Positions 1 to 7,920 of a DNA stretch of 33,496 bases are shown here, in pieces. The stretch is from Bacillota bacterium. Its GTDB lineage: Bacteria > Bacillota > Clostridia > Christensenellales > JAEXRW01. The notes beneath the pieces are model-generated. The model made no database searches and was not told the DNA's origin. It saw only the letters and a program-made list of their open reading frames with translations. The DNA lies in the NCBI GenBank assembly GCA_023454175.1, contig JAEXRW010000027.1, forward strand, positions 1 through 33,496, in the 5' to 3' direction. Position 1 is the first letter of the stretch, and each line of letters begins with the position of its first letter. The translations under genes were made by a program, and so were the position numbers.

Positions 1-14
1 CTGTAGTGACCCAT
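1..14 (-). CDS. IS30-like transposase, first four codons only
   Basis: ATG at 14-12 on the minus strand is preceded, nine bases away, by AAGGAGG (30-24). Only M-G-H-Y and part of a fifth codon fall in the window. An M-x-H-Y start is common in IS30 transposases, which use an N-terminal helix-turn-helix to bind the terminal repeats. Nothing can be said about whether the gene is intact. Confidence 0.5.
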
Positions 15-120
15 CTTGCCTTTCCTCCTTGTTATGGTTGTCTCGCAACTCCCATTTTACAAGGTTTTGGCTTGCTGGGTCATTCATTTCCTCAAGTGTT
101 GCACTTATTTTGTAAACTCA
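1..120 (-). mobile_element. End of an IS30-like insertion sequence
   Basis: Read on the minus strand, positions 120-91 form an inverted-repeat-like end (TGAGTTTACAAAATAAGTGC, then AACACTTGAGG). About 60 bases of leader follow, then a strong AAGGAGG at 30-24 and an ATG at 14-12. This layout of terminal repeat, short leader and a transposase starting M-G-H-Y matches IS30-family elements of Firmicutes as I know them. The rest of the element, including the other end and any target duplication, lies left of the window, so the family assignment rests on the end sequence and four residues. Confidence 0.6.
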
Positions 121-540
121 TGATTGACAATTGCGGTATCCCTGCGGGATGATTCAATGTCCTGCGGGGGTATCGTGGTGGGAAAACTTTGGGTGATCTT
201 TGAGAGTCGACAACTGGGGGATGCCGCGAGACGCTGCAAGGCACATGCAACCCTACGGAAAGCCCCTGATAAAGGCGCCATGTGCAGGCCCTGCGGGGGA
301 AGCTGTAATTTGAGAATCTGTGAAGGCTCATGCGGAACCCCTCAGGCGCCTTACGGCACCAGCTCCCCTAATAGGGGCGCCATGCGCAGGCCCTGCGGGG
401 GAGTGAATGTTAGACTCTCTGGGAGATTCCCCTTCAGGCGCCATGCGACCACATAGGGCCGCAAGCGGCCCATATGTCGCTTGGGCGCCAGCTCCACTCG
501 CAAACGCGCGCAACGCGCGTCAAGGGAGAATGAGTCGGGA
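121..540. repeat. Repeat-rich gene-free stretch
   Basis: No credible gene is seen here. Positions 131-157 carry one copy of the interspersed hairpin element (stem ATCCC/GGGAT, 3-nt loop). A 27-base unit (GGCGCCATGYGCAGGCCCTG, then CGGGGGA) occurs at 274-300 and again at 376-402 with one mismatch. Further GGCGCC-ATGCG and GGCGCC-AGCTCC fragments lie around 340-365, 434-450 and 482-500. The region looks like debris of several short repeats beside the insertion sequence. Confidence 0.6.
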
Positions 541-567
541 TAAGAAAAGGCGGCTTAACGCGCCTTT
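541..567 (-). terminator. Intrinsic terminator of the lipoprotein gene
   Basis: On the minus strand, AAAGGCG and CGCCTTT pair around an 8-nt loop and are followed by TTCTTA. The hairpin starts about 20 bases after the stop codon of the minus-strand lipoprotein gene. Confidence 0.75.
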
Positions 568-588
568 CCGAATATTATAGGTGTATTC

Positions 589-1275
589 TCAAGGTGCATA
601 TGTATATTCTATCCTGATATCATCGAATATGCTATCTGCGGTGGTGATATGAGTGTCGTCCTTAGAAATATCATGGTCCAGACCGAGTACGTCCCCATAC
701 CCCGCAGGAAACAATGAAAATGACTTAGCATATCCTTCGGGATCGGGTTCAAACACACGGGACCATATGATAGAGGGCTGGCCGTTCACGTCGTTATATC
801 CTTCCTCGCCCTGCTTCAGCCCCTCTCTATAATAATCATTATAGTCATAGGAGACATTGGCTTCGACGAAGAATTGGAGCTTTTTGCCCTTGAATTTATC
901 GGGCACCGCGACCTCCAGATGCGCTTCCTTCGCGGGAGTGGCGCCGCTGAGCGTATCGGGCAATTTCTTTTGGCCGGGGAACTCCTTTTGCTTCACGCCG
1001 AACCAGACAGGCAGGGCGGACGGGCGCTTTTCGATACCCACAGATCCATCATCCGAGGCTTTCCCCGTTACATACAAGGTGGCTGTTTCCCCGGCAGCCA
1101 CATCCTGCACCCAGACGGCGTAGGATGGGGGGTAACGGAAGCCGGAGCCATAGGTGATATCCACCGTGCAGTTCGCGCCGGGCTGCGGGGCGGCAGGGGC
1201 GGAGCAGGCGGAAAGGGCAGTCAAAACGACCAGAAAAGAAACGACTATCAAAACGGTTTTGCGGAATGCGGGCAT
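589..1275 (-). CDS. Secreted lipoprotein of unknown function
   Basis: The 228-aa product begins with a positively charged start and a hydrophobic stretch ending in a lipobox, L21-S-A-C24, so Cys24 should be lipidated and the protein anchored outside the membrane. The start at 1275 was chosen over an upstream in-frame ATG at 1311 because GAGGTG sits seven bases before it and it places the signal peptide correctly. The mature part is rich in Tyr, Asp and Gly and looks beta-rich (runs such as ETATLYVTG and KLQFFVEANVSY). I do not recognise a family. It is transcribed away from the TetR gene and ends in its own terminator, so it is probably monocistronic. Confidence 0.8.
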   Translation of the reverse strand: MPAFRKTVLIVVSFLVVLTALSACSAPAAPQPGANCTVDITYGSGFRYPPSYAVWVQDVAAGETATLYVTGKASDDGSVGIEKRPSALPVWFGVKQKEFPGQKKLPDTLSGATPAKEAHLEVAVPDKFKGKKLQFFVEANVSYDYNDYYREGLKQGEEGYNDVNGQPSIIWSRVFEPDPEGYAKSFSLFPAGYGDVLGLDHDISKDDTHITTADSIFDDIRIEYTYAP

Positions 1276-1370
1276 AACGAACACCTCATAAAGAAATAAT
1301 TGCCACACCATATTATCATATGAACGGGAAGCACGCCATTAAACCTGTGTTAAATCCATGCAGAACCCTC

Positions 1371-1399
1371 TTGCAATCGATATATACCTGTGGTATATA
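1371..1399 (+). promoter_or_regulatory. Promoter of the first TetR gene
   Basis: TTGCAA (1371-1376), a 17-nt spacer and TATATA (1394-1399) with an extended TGG just before the -10 box. Transcription should start near 1406, inside the palindrome that follows. Confidence 0.75.
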
Positions 1400-1400
1400 A

Positions 1401-1428
1401 AGCATAGAATGAAGCGTCATTCTATGCT
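1401..1428. promoter_or_regulatory. Palindromic TetR operator
   Basis: AGCATAGAATGA (1401-1412) and TCATTCTATGCT (1417-1428) form a perfect 12-bp inverted repeat around AGCG. It covers the predicted transcription start and lies just before the ribosome binding site of the TetR gene, the usual place for an autoregulatory operator. I saw no second copy before the reductase or transporter genes, so these would be controlled through read-through from this promoter. Confidence 0.75.
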
Positions 1429-1443
1429 TGGAGGCGTTACAGA

Positions 1444-2103
1444 TTGCCCTACAGGACATCCAAGGAGACACAGCAAAAAAAGGACGAGAAAAAGCAGCAC
1501 ATCCTGGACTGCGCCACGCACGTATTCGCCGCAAAAGGGTACAACGACACTTCGGTGCGGGATATCGTGGAGGCGGCTGACATCTCCACCGGGAGCTTTT
1601 ATTTCTACTTCAAAAACAAACGGGAGCTTTTCGAGGCGCTGCGGCAGGAGGCCATCACCATGCTGATGGGTGTAATCTCCACGTCGATCCAGGAGGAGGG
1701 CCCTTTTTACGCGCGGCTGGGGCGCACCATCGCGCGGTGCCTGCGGGCCATCGAATGGCACGCGGAGAAGGCATACCTGATGATGGTGGTGGCGATGGAG
1801 GTGGACCCGCTCTCGGGCAACGCCGTGCGGGATACGGTGGGCATATTCGTAGAATATATCGAGGCGCTCTACACCCAGATGCACGAGGAAGGCAATATCC
1901 AGATCCCCGAGACCCGCATCGCTGCCGGGGCCACGGCGGGGATGGTGTATTACCTGGTGATGGACTGGCTGCAGGAGAAACAAAAAAGGCCGCTGACGGC
2001 GGACGCGCACGCGCTGACGGTATTCACGCTGAACGCGCTGCGGGCGGAGTACAACGAGGAAGACGTAAGAGATTGCATACAAAAGGCGCTTAACGAAAAT
2101 TAA
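1444..2103 (+). CDS. TetR/AcrR family transcriptional regulator
   Basis: The 219-aa protein has a typical TetR N-terminus at about residues 15-62, with the helix-turn-helix ending in the family signature STGSFYFYFKNKRELFEAL. The C-terminal ligand domain is divergent, as usual. The start is TTG at 1444, preceded nine bases away by GGAGG (1430-1434). The upstream promoter overlaps a perfect palindrome, so autorepression is likely. The gene heads a same-strand series with a flavodoxin-like reductase and an MMPL exporter. Repressors in this position commonly sense the compound that the exporter removes. The inducer is unknown. Confidence 0.92.
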   Translation: MPYRTSKETQQKKDEKKQHILDCATHVFAAKGYNDTSVRDIVEAADISTGSFYFYFKNKRELFEALRQEAITMLMGVISTSIQEEGPFYARLGRTIARCLRAIEWHAEKAYLMMVVAMEVDPLSGNAVRDTVGIFVEYIEALYTQMHEEGNIQIPETRIAAGATAGMVYYLVMDWLQEKQKRPLTADAHALTVFTLNALRAEYNEEDVRDCIQKALNEN

Positions 2104-2175
2104 AAATTAAAAATTAATAATTAATAATTGCGGTAACAAAGGCAAATGCGATTTGCCTTTGGGACGATTTGAATG
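2101..2175. repeat. Interspersed hairpin element, copy with an 11-bp stem
   Basis: A 7-nt-period AT tract (TTAAAAA, TTAATAA, TTAATAA) leads into TTGCGGTAA, then a perfect 11-bp stem CAAAGGCAAAT/ATTTGCCTTTG (2137-2161) with loop GCG, then GACGATTTGAAT. A second, decayed copy (ATTGCGGTATTCC, then ATAGCATGGATT) lies at about 2207-2232. Confidence 0.7.
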
Positions 2176-2248
2176 CCCTTGGTGGGGAATACAGGTAGTC
2201 GTTACTATTGCGGTATTCCAATAGCATGGATTTGCGGAGGGAGAACGA

Positions 2249-3010
2249 GTGGTGAAGATAGTGGCGATCATGGGAGGACCGCGAAAGCATGGGAGCACGT
2301 TCCAGGCGGTGCGGACCATTGAAAACGAGCTGAAGCAAATCGAGCCGGATATTGAAATAGAGTATATCCATCTGGTGGACTATCATATCAGCCCGTGCAG
2401 GGGGTGCAGGGCGTGCTTTGACAAGGGTGAGGCGAGCTGCCCGCTGAAGGACGACGTGCCGGCCATCGCGGCGAAGCTATACGGAGCGGACGGTGTGATT
2501 CTCTCCTCTCCCACGTATGTGGGGAGCATGAACGGGATCCTGAAAAACCTACTGGACAGGCTGGCGTATTTCTGCCACAGGCCTGCCTTCCACACAAAAA
2601 AGGCGTGGATCGTGACGACGGTGGGGTCGGGGGGCTCCTTTTACACGCTGCTGTCCATGAGCCTGCCGCTGGGGAGCATGGGATTCAGTGTGGTGAACAA
2701 GACGGGGATCACCACCAATACGGGAGCGGAAGTGCCCGTACCGGTGGTCTACATGGGGAAGATACGGAAACAGGCAAAGGGGTTTGTCGCCGCATTCCAT
2801 AAGCCTGCAAAGCCCACCGTGAGCAGCCTGGTATCCTTCCGGCTGAACCGGAAGTATTACACGGGGAAGAAAGAGGATAGTTATGACGCGCAGTATTGGA
2901 GGGCCAAGGGGTGGCTGGAGCCGGGGAAACGGTATTTCTACAAGGCGCGCATCAACCCGTTCAAGAGCATGGCGGCCGGTGTGATCGGGATTTTCCTGAC
3001 GAAGATATGA
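2249..3010 (+). CDS. NADPH-dependent FMN reductase / flavodoxin-like protein
   Basis: This 253-aa flavoprotein has a flavodoxin-like fold. The FMN phosphate loop is G9-G-P-R-K-H-G-S-T17. The second flavin-contacting segment is SSPTYVGSMNGILKNLLDR at about 86-104. Four cysteines in CRGCRAC and SCP (C50, C53, C56, C64) match the Cys-rich insert seen in many clostridial members of this family; whether they bind a cluster here is not shown. The start GTG at 2249 has GGAGG (2236-2240) eight bases upstream. The C-terminal tail (AAGVIGIFLTKI) is hydrophobic and could touch the membrane. The gene lies between the TetR regulator and the MMPL transporter and probably reduces a quinone, nitro compound or similar electrophile. 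Confidence 0.85.
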   Translation: MVKIVAIMGGPRKHGSTFQAVRTIENELKQIEPDIEIEYIHLVDYHISPCRGCRACFDKGEASCPLKDDVPAIAAKLYGADGVILSSPTYVGSMNGILKNLLDRLAYFCHRPAFHTKKAWIVTTVGSGGSFYTLLSMSLPLGSMGFSVVNKTGITTNTGAEVPVPVVYMGKIRKQAKGFVAAFHKPAKPTVSSLVSFRLNRKYYTGKKEDSYDAQYWRAKGWLEPGKRYFYKARINPFKSMAAGVIGIFLTKI

Positions 3011-3018
3011 CGCATTAT

Positions 3019-3090
3019 AGTTGAGAGTTGAAAGTTGACAGTTGACAGTTGTTGTATGCTCTTCGAGCATGGATTATATGACCCTTCGGG
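3019..3090. repeat. Interspersed hairpin element, GTTGA-tract copy
   Basis: Five units with a 7-nt period (GTTGAGA, GTTGAAA, GTTGACA, GTTGACA, GTTG) precede a perfect hairpin ATGCTC-TTC-GAGCAT (3056-3070) followed by GGATTATATGA. A second small hairpin, ACCC/GGGT, follows at about 3081-3093. The layout is the same as in the copies at 2101 and 22053, but the stem bases differ. Confidence 0.7.
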
Positions 3091-3312
3091 GGTTAAACCA
3101 ATGGACAGTTACGGAATATAAGGGGGAGCAAGTATGCATCACATTGCGGGCATGAATTGTATAACCCTGGGGAGGGCACCCCAAGCCGCATAGCGACCTA
3201 TGGGTCGCAATGGAGGCACCTGTAAACTGACGCCTAGCACCCGTTCAGGGGCGCTATGCATTTGAATATGTGATATTTGATATTTCAATTTTCTTTTAGG
3301 GGTTGTGGGTGT
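3091..3312. other. Gene-free leader region of the transporter
   Basis: No gene is seen. It contains fragments resembling the repeats at 121-540 (GGGCACCCC, GGGCGCTATGCAT) and a short inverted pair CGACCTATGGGTCG at 3193-3206. I found no convincing promoter, so the transporter may be read from the TetR promoter. Confidence 0.45.
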
Positions 3313-6300
3313 ATGTTTTTCAAACGGATCAATGCGTTCCTATCCAAAGGCAGGGTATGGATCACCGCGTTCTGGGTGGCCGCGGCGGCGCTGCTTTTCG
3401 TCTTTGCGCCCTCGCTGGGGGCGGTGGCGAGCAGCGACGAGTCGATATTCCTGCCCAAGGATACGGACTCCTCGCTGTACTCCAACATGGTGAAGCAGTA
3501 TTTCCCGGACGCTGCGAAAGGCAAGTCCATGCTGCTGGTGGTATCGGACCCCTCGGGATTGAGCGACGCCGACAAGGGATATGCGGTGCAACTGGAAAGC
3601 TATCTGAAAACCAACGCCGAAGAATTGAACATAGACAGCATCACCTCGCCGTTCACAAACGAGGACCTGAAGGACATCCTCATCAGCAAGGACGACCAGG
3701 CGGGCATCATCAAGGTGAATTTCCTGCCGGCGGCGGACGTGACGACTACCGAGATCCGCACGGACATCCACGGAAGGAATGGCAGCGCCGTGCCCGCCAT
3801 CCCGCAGGGATTAACAGTGAACGTAACGGGGGACGCTGCGTTCATGCAGGAGCAGGTGGACAATATCCAAAAGAGCATGGAGACTACACTGATGATCACC
3901 CTGATACTAGTCGTTGTCGTGCTCTTCCTCGTTTACCGCTCGCCCGTGACGCCTTTCATCTCGCTGGCCGCCATCGGTCTGGCCTTTGCCATCACGCGGG
4001 GGCTGGTGGCGCTGCTGACGTTCACAGGGTTCACTGTATCCTCCTTTACAGAAATATTCCTCATCGCGGTGATGTTCGGCGCGGGCACCGACTACTGCAT
4101 GCTGCTCATCTCACGTTATCGTGAGGAACTGATGAAGGGTCTGTCCAGCCGGGAAGCGCTGGCAACGGCATACCCGCGGACGGCGGCAGCCATCGTATCC
4201 AGCGGGGGCACCGTGATCGTGGGCTCGCTGGGCATGAGCTTTGCAAAATTTGGCCTTTTCAACACGACGGGGCCCAGCATCGCCATCGGCATGCTCATCA
4301 CGATGCTGGCTGTGCTCACATTACCCCCGGCGCTGATCTACCTGCTGGGGGAGAGGATCTTCTGGCCCACGCACCCCTCCCGCGCCCGGGAGAAGGTGCG
4401 CAGGGGCGTGCCTTTCTGGACGCGGCTGGCAAACAGCGTGACGGCCCATCCTCTCACCTACATATTGATCGTCGCGGCGATCCTGACGCCGCTGGCGGTA
4501 TTCTCCACGCACTACAGCCGGGCATTTGACAGCCTGAGCGAGCTGCCGCAGGGCTCGGACGCCGTGGTGGGCTACAACAACTTGAAGGCGCACTTCGAGC
4601 AGGGGGAGATGCTGCCCGTCAAGGTCATATTAAAATCGGACAAGGACCTGTGGCAAAACGAATCCCTGCAGGCCATCGACAATGCCGCCATCGCCATGGG
4701 CAAGCTGGACGGGGTGGCAAAGGTGCGCTCAGCCACGCGGCCCGCGGGAGAACAGATAGAGGAAGTGAGCCTTCCCAGCCAGATCAAGACATTATCCGAA
4801 GGATTTACGGAGGCGTCGGACGCCATCGACGAACTCAATGACGGCATCACGGAGATGCGGGACGGCCTGGCGGAGATGAAGACGCAGCTGACAGACGGGG
4901 CGGAGGGGCTGGACAAACTGGCCTCCGCTACGAGCAAGGCTGCAAGCGGCGTGAAGGGCGTGAGCGGCGGCCTGGCCCAGCTGGACGCAGGGCAAAAGAG
5001 CGCCATCGATGGACTGAACCAGGTGAACACCGGACTGGGCGCATTATCAACGGGAGTGGCGCAGTCCAAAACGGGCATAACGGGGGTATCCTCCAATCTG
5101 CAGACGGCCAAGGCCAAACTGGAAGCGCTGGCGGGAAGCAACCCGGCGCTGATGGGCGACCCCAACTTCCAGACTGCTTACGGGACGGTATCGGGCATCC
5201 TCCACAATATCCCCGCCATCACGGGCGGGCTGGATACGGTGGGCGGAGGGATCGGGCAGTCCAGAACGGGATTATCCGAGGCCATCACCGGGTTGAAGCA
5301 GGTGGACGGCGGCATACTGGATACGAAAAAGGGAACCGACCAGATACGGCCGGGCCTCCTCACCATCGCCTCGAAACAGCGGGAGGCAGCGGATGGGCTG
5401 CGGGACGCGATCGACGGCGTGCAGGAACTGGATGACGCGCTGAAAAAAGCCCAGGATGGATTAACCGAGCTGAAAGACGGGCTGAAGGAGGCGCAGGACA
5501 TGGCGGAGGCGTACTCCGAGAACGGGCAGAAGCTCAACAGCGTCTTTTACCTGCCCGAGGGCGTTTTTGAGGACCACCCCGAACTGAAGGACGCGATGGA
5601 GCTCTATATCTCCCCCGACGGGAGGGCCGCGACGTTTGACGTGATCCTGTCCATCTTCCCCTACGACGCTCAGGCGCTGGACTCCATCGCCAGGATCAAA
5701 GATGCAGCGGAATTCGCCGTGAAGGGTTCGGCATTGGATGGCGCGGAGATCCACATCGGCGGCTCGACATCGGTGATGAACGAACTGCGGCAGGTGACGG
5801 AGGAGGATTTCATCCGGGTGATGATCTTCGTGCTGCTGGGCATCTTCATCGTGCTCATCATCCTGCTCCGCAGCTTAACTGCACCGATCTACCTGATCGC
5901 AACCATCCTTTTCAGCTTCTTCGCCACACTGGGCATCTCCTACCTCGTCTTCCAGGTGGGGATGGGCAAGGCGGGGCTTTCGTGGTCGGTGCCTTTTTTC
6001 TCCTTCTGCCTACTGGTGGCGCTGGGGGTGGACTACAACATATTCCTGATCTCGCGCATCAAGGATGAATACATCCCGGGGCAGATGAAGACGGGGACAT
6101 CACGCGCCCTCGCGAGCACCGGGCAGATCATCACCTCGTGCGGGATCATCATGGCGGGCACATTTTCGGGCCTGCTCTTCTCCCCCGTGACGCAGCTGGT
6201 GCAGATCGGCTTCACGACCGTGGTCGGACTGCTCCTGGATACATTCATCATCCGGTGCATGCTGGTGCCGGCCATCGCCGTGAAAATCGGCGAACTGAAC

Positions 6301-6402
6301 TGGTGGCCGGGGCGGCGGGTGCGGCTGTACCCATCGGAAAAGCGGGGGCATGCGCGTACCCCGAAGATCGTTGATTCAGATAGCCACGGGGAAACAAAAT
6401 GA
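3313..6402 (+). CDS. MMPL/RND-type membrane transporter
   Basis: The 1029-aa protein has the double MMPL architecture: TM1 (about 12-35), an extracellular domain, five membrane segments (about 190-360), TM7 (about 385-405), a long external region, and a final membrane bundle (about 835-1000). The repeated family motifs are visible in both halves: GAGTDYCMLLISRYREE in the first and GVDYNIFLISRIKDE in the second. The second external region (about 480-740) is dominated by heptad-like repeats such as ELNDGITEMRDGLAEMK, resembling the coiled segments of YhgE/Pip-type proteins. The start ATG at 3313, with AGGGG ten bases upstream, is preferred to TTG at 3277. Next to a TetR gene it is most likely a proton-driven exporter of drugs or lipids. 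Confidence 0.92.
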   Translation: MFFKRINAFLSKGRVWITAFWVAAAALLFVFAPSLGAVASSDESIFLPKDTDSSLYSNMVKQYFPDAAKGKSMLLVVSDPSGLSDADKGYAVQLESYLKTNAEELNIDSITSPFTNEDLKDILISKDDQAGIIKVNFLPAADVTTTEIRTDIHGRNGSAVPAIPQGLTVNVTGDAAFMQEQVDNIQKSMETTLMITLILVVVVLFLVYRSPVTPFISLAAIGLAFAITRGLVALLTFTGFTVSSFTEIFLIAVMFGAGTDYCMLLISRYREELMKGLSSREALATAYPRTAAAIVSSGGTVIVGSLGMSFAKFGLFNTTGPSIAIGMLITMLAVLTLPPALIYLLGERIFWPTHPSRAREKVRRGVPFWTRLANSVTAHPLTYILIVAAILTPLAVFSTHYSRAFDSLSELPQGSDAVVGYNNLKAHFEQGEMLPVKVILKSDKDLWQNESLQAIDNAAIAMGKLDGVAKVRSATRPAGEQIEEVSLPSQIKTLSEGFTEASDAIDELNDGITEMRDGLAEMKTQLTDGAEGLDKLASATSKAASGVKGVSGGLAQLDAGQKSAIDGLNQVNTGLGALSTGVAQSKTGITGVSSNLQTAKAKLEALAGSNPALMGDPNFQTAYGTVSGILHNIPAITGGLDTVGGGIGQSRTGLSEAITGLKQVDGGILDTKKGTDQIRPGLLTIASKQREAADGLRDAIDGVQELDDALKKAQDGLTELKDGLKEAQDMAEAYSENGQKLNSVFYLPEGVFEDHPELKDAMELYISPDGRAATFDVILSIFPYDAQALDSIARIKDAAEFAVKGSALDGAEIHIGGSTSVMNELRQVTEEDFIRVMIFVLLGIFIVLIILLRSLTAPIYLIATILFSFFATLGISYLVFQVGMGKAGLSWSVPFFSFCLLVALGVDYNIFLISRIKDEYIPGQMKTGTSRALASTGQIITSCGIIMAGTFSGLLFSPVTQLVQIGFTTVVGLLLDTFIIRCMLVPAIAVKIGELNWWPGRRVRLYPSEKRGHARTPKIVDSDSHGETK

Positions 6403-6482
6403 ACATATTGCAGGTACGTTGTTTGCCTGTAATAAGAAATCTGATTGCTGGACAAATATACCATCAAGAGGCAAGTGTAGTG

Positions 6483-6488
6483 TATAAT
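6483..6488 (+). promoter_or_regulatory. Likely -10 box before the small lipoprotein
   Basis: TATAAT at 6483-6488 lies about 50 bases before the lipoprotein start. No good -35 box is present at the right distance, so this is a partial promoter match. Confidence 0.45.
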
Positions 6489-6540
6489 TGTTTATGTAAC
6501 ACGCTGGATGTTGATAAACAATCAAAAGGGGGTAAGTAAG

Positions 6541-6951
6541 ATGAAGAAAATCACATTCATTTTGACAGCCATCATGATCACTGCATTACTAGCACTCACG
6601 GGGTGCAACGTGAGTTTCTCCACGGCGAACGTGAAGGGCGCGCATATGACCAGCGCCATGGGCGAGGACGGCAAGCCCGTGGATACCGTCACGTCTTATG
6701 CACCGGATGCAAAGCTGGTGGCGGTGGCGGAGCTGCGCAACGCGCCCGATGACACGAAGATCAGATTCATCTGGTACCAGGGAACGGAGAAGGTCTACGA
6801 ATACCCGCTGGATACGCAAGGGAAGAGCGAAGTATACATCTCCTGCACGCTGACGCCGAACGAGGCGCTGCCTGCGGGGGAATACAAGGTGGAGATCTAC
6901 GTGGACGAGCGGGAAAAACCGGACGCGACGGTTAACTTCACTGTACAATGA
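6541..6951 (+). CDS. Small lipoprotein with an Ig-like C-terminal domain
   Basis: The 136-aa product starts with a short signal sequence ending in the lipobox L19-T-G-C22. AAGGGGG lies just upstream of the ATG at 6541, which decides the start over an upstream in-frame codon at 6508. The mature part reads as a beta-sandwich: VAVAELRNAPDDTKIRFIWY, then PAGEYKVEIYVDE and a final VNFTV strand, a pattern seen in many unclassified clostridial surface lipoproteins. An inverted repeat GTTTATA/TATAAAC (6952-6972) overlaps its end but lacks a T run. The function is unknown. Confidence 0.8.
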   Translation: MKKITFILTAIMITALLALTGCNVSFSTANVKGAHMTSAMGEDGKPVDTVTSYAPDAKLVAVAELRNAPDDTKIRFIWYQGTEKVYEYPLDTQGKSEVYISCTLTPNEALPAGEYKVEIYVDEREKPDATVNFTVQ

Positions 6952-7049
6952 GTTTATACCGTAAATATAAACCAACAGCAAAAAAAGATTTGGACGTTTG
7001 ATTAAGGGAACAATAAGCCAGATATCAGAGAACAGGATGGATTTCAAAG

Positions 7050-7433
7050 ATGGACATACGGATCACAAACGCAGAAATCAAGGGGGAGGACACCTTGGTG
7101 GCCTTCTCCTGCGAATTTGGCGAGGGGAAGGCAAGCTGGTTCGGGGACGCGCCGGAGACGGGAAGGGTTTACGATGCGGAGATGGAGTTTGAGGACACAT
7201 TGACGTGGGGAAAGGACATCCTGCCAAGTGCAAGCAATGAGACCCGCATGGAAGTCACGGGCGACGCCACGCGCATCACAGCCAGGCTGGAATCTGCAAA
7301 CGAGGACGGGTTCGCCGTGATCGAACTGGGGGAGGACCTGTACGTGCTGCAGACGGAAGGGCAGATACAGCCCGGAGATTTCGTAACCTTCGAGGCGAGG
7401 AACATCACGCTGTACGATACGGACGTGGACTGA
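7050..7433 (+). CDS. Uncharacterised 127-aa protein, family copy A
   Basis: I do not recognise the family. The protein is acidic and beta-rich with no signal peptide or membrane segment, so it is probably cytoplasmic. It is clearly related to the 127-aa product encoded at 12766-13149: both share F-G-x-G-x-A-x-W-x-GD-x-P, then a W-G-(E/K)-x-I-x-P element near the middle, L-E-S-x-x-x-D-G-x-A near residue 90, and a closing V-T-L-(H/Y)-D. Both are exactly 127 aa. The ribosome binding site is weak, so the start is less certain. The gene sits between two small lipoprotein genes on the same strand. Confidence 0.75.
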   Translation: MDIRITNAEIKGEDTLVAFSCEFGEGKASWFGDAPETGRVYDAEMEFEDTLTWGKDILPSASNETRMEVTGDATRITARLESANEDGFAVIELGEDLYVLQTEGQIQPGDFVTFEARNITLYDTDVD

Positions 7434-7490
7434 ATCATGGCCTTAGTGCACTAACAGCAAAACAAACGACCAATACAAAGGATGAGCGAT

Positions 7491-7844
7491 ATGAAAGGAT
7501 TGACTGCCACCTGCGTCATCCTGCTTATGACACTGATGCTTACAGGATGCACCCCTGGTAACGCCCCGACCACAGGGATGGCCGATAAGGCTGCGCTGGA
7601 CGTTGAGACGGCGAATGCACGGATGCTGAGGAACATCGGAGCCATATGCATTACCAACGGAGAGATCACTGCGGGAACGTACGACTCACCATCCGACAGT
7701 CCTGCAATCGCCAAATACCTGGACGGAAAATGGCCGAAACTGAGGGACGGCAGGACGCCGATGCAGCTGATCATCACGATGAGCAAGAAGGGAGAATACT
7801 CCGTCACAACCAATGCGGAATGCGATACGGCGACACCCAAATGA
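7491..7844 (+). CDS. Small lipoprotein of unknown function
   Basis: The 117-aa product has a signal sequence with the lipobox L17-T-G-C20. The ATG at 7491 is chosen over ATG at 7482 because AAAGGA (7477-7482) is eight bases from the former and would overlap the latter. The mature part contains a region with the pattern ANARMLRNIGAICITNGEIT and ends with ...YSVTTNAECDTATPK. No family is recognised. A strong two-way terminator follows. It may be co-transcribed with the gene at 7050. Confidence 0.75.
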   Translation: MKGLTATCVILLMTLMLTGCTPGNAPTTGMADKAALDVETANARMLRNIGAICITNGEITAGTYDSPSDSPAIAKYLDGKWPKLRDGRTPMQLIITMSKKGEYSVTTNAECDTATPK

Positions 7845-7872
7845 GGGCAGGACGTGGAAGTGAACAACCAGT

Positions 7873-7906
7873 AAAAAACAGCACGGACAAACCCGTGCTG
7901 TTTTTT
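7873..7906. terminator. Bidirectional terminator between convergent genes
   Basis: AAAAAACAGCACGG and CCGTGCTGTTTTTT pair perfectly over 14 bp around a 6-nt loop. The A run and T run give a terminator on both strands, for the lipoprotein gene to the left and the flavoprotein gene to the right. Confidence 0.9.
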
Positions 7907-7920
7907 CGTTCTTCCATCTA

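Noticed and set aside
124..456. Small open frames in the left-hand repeat cluster
   Set aside because: They have no ribosome binding sites and follow the short repeats, giving Cys/Arg/Pro-rich chance peptides.
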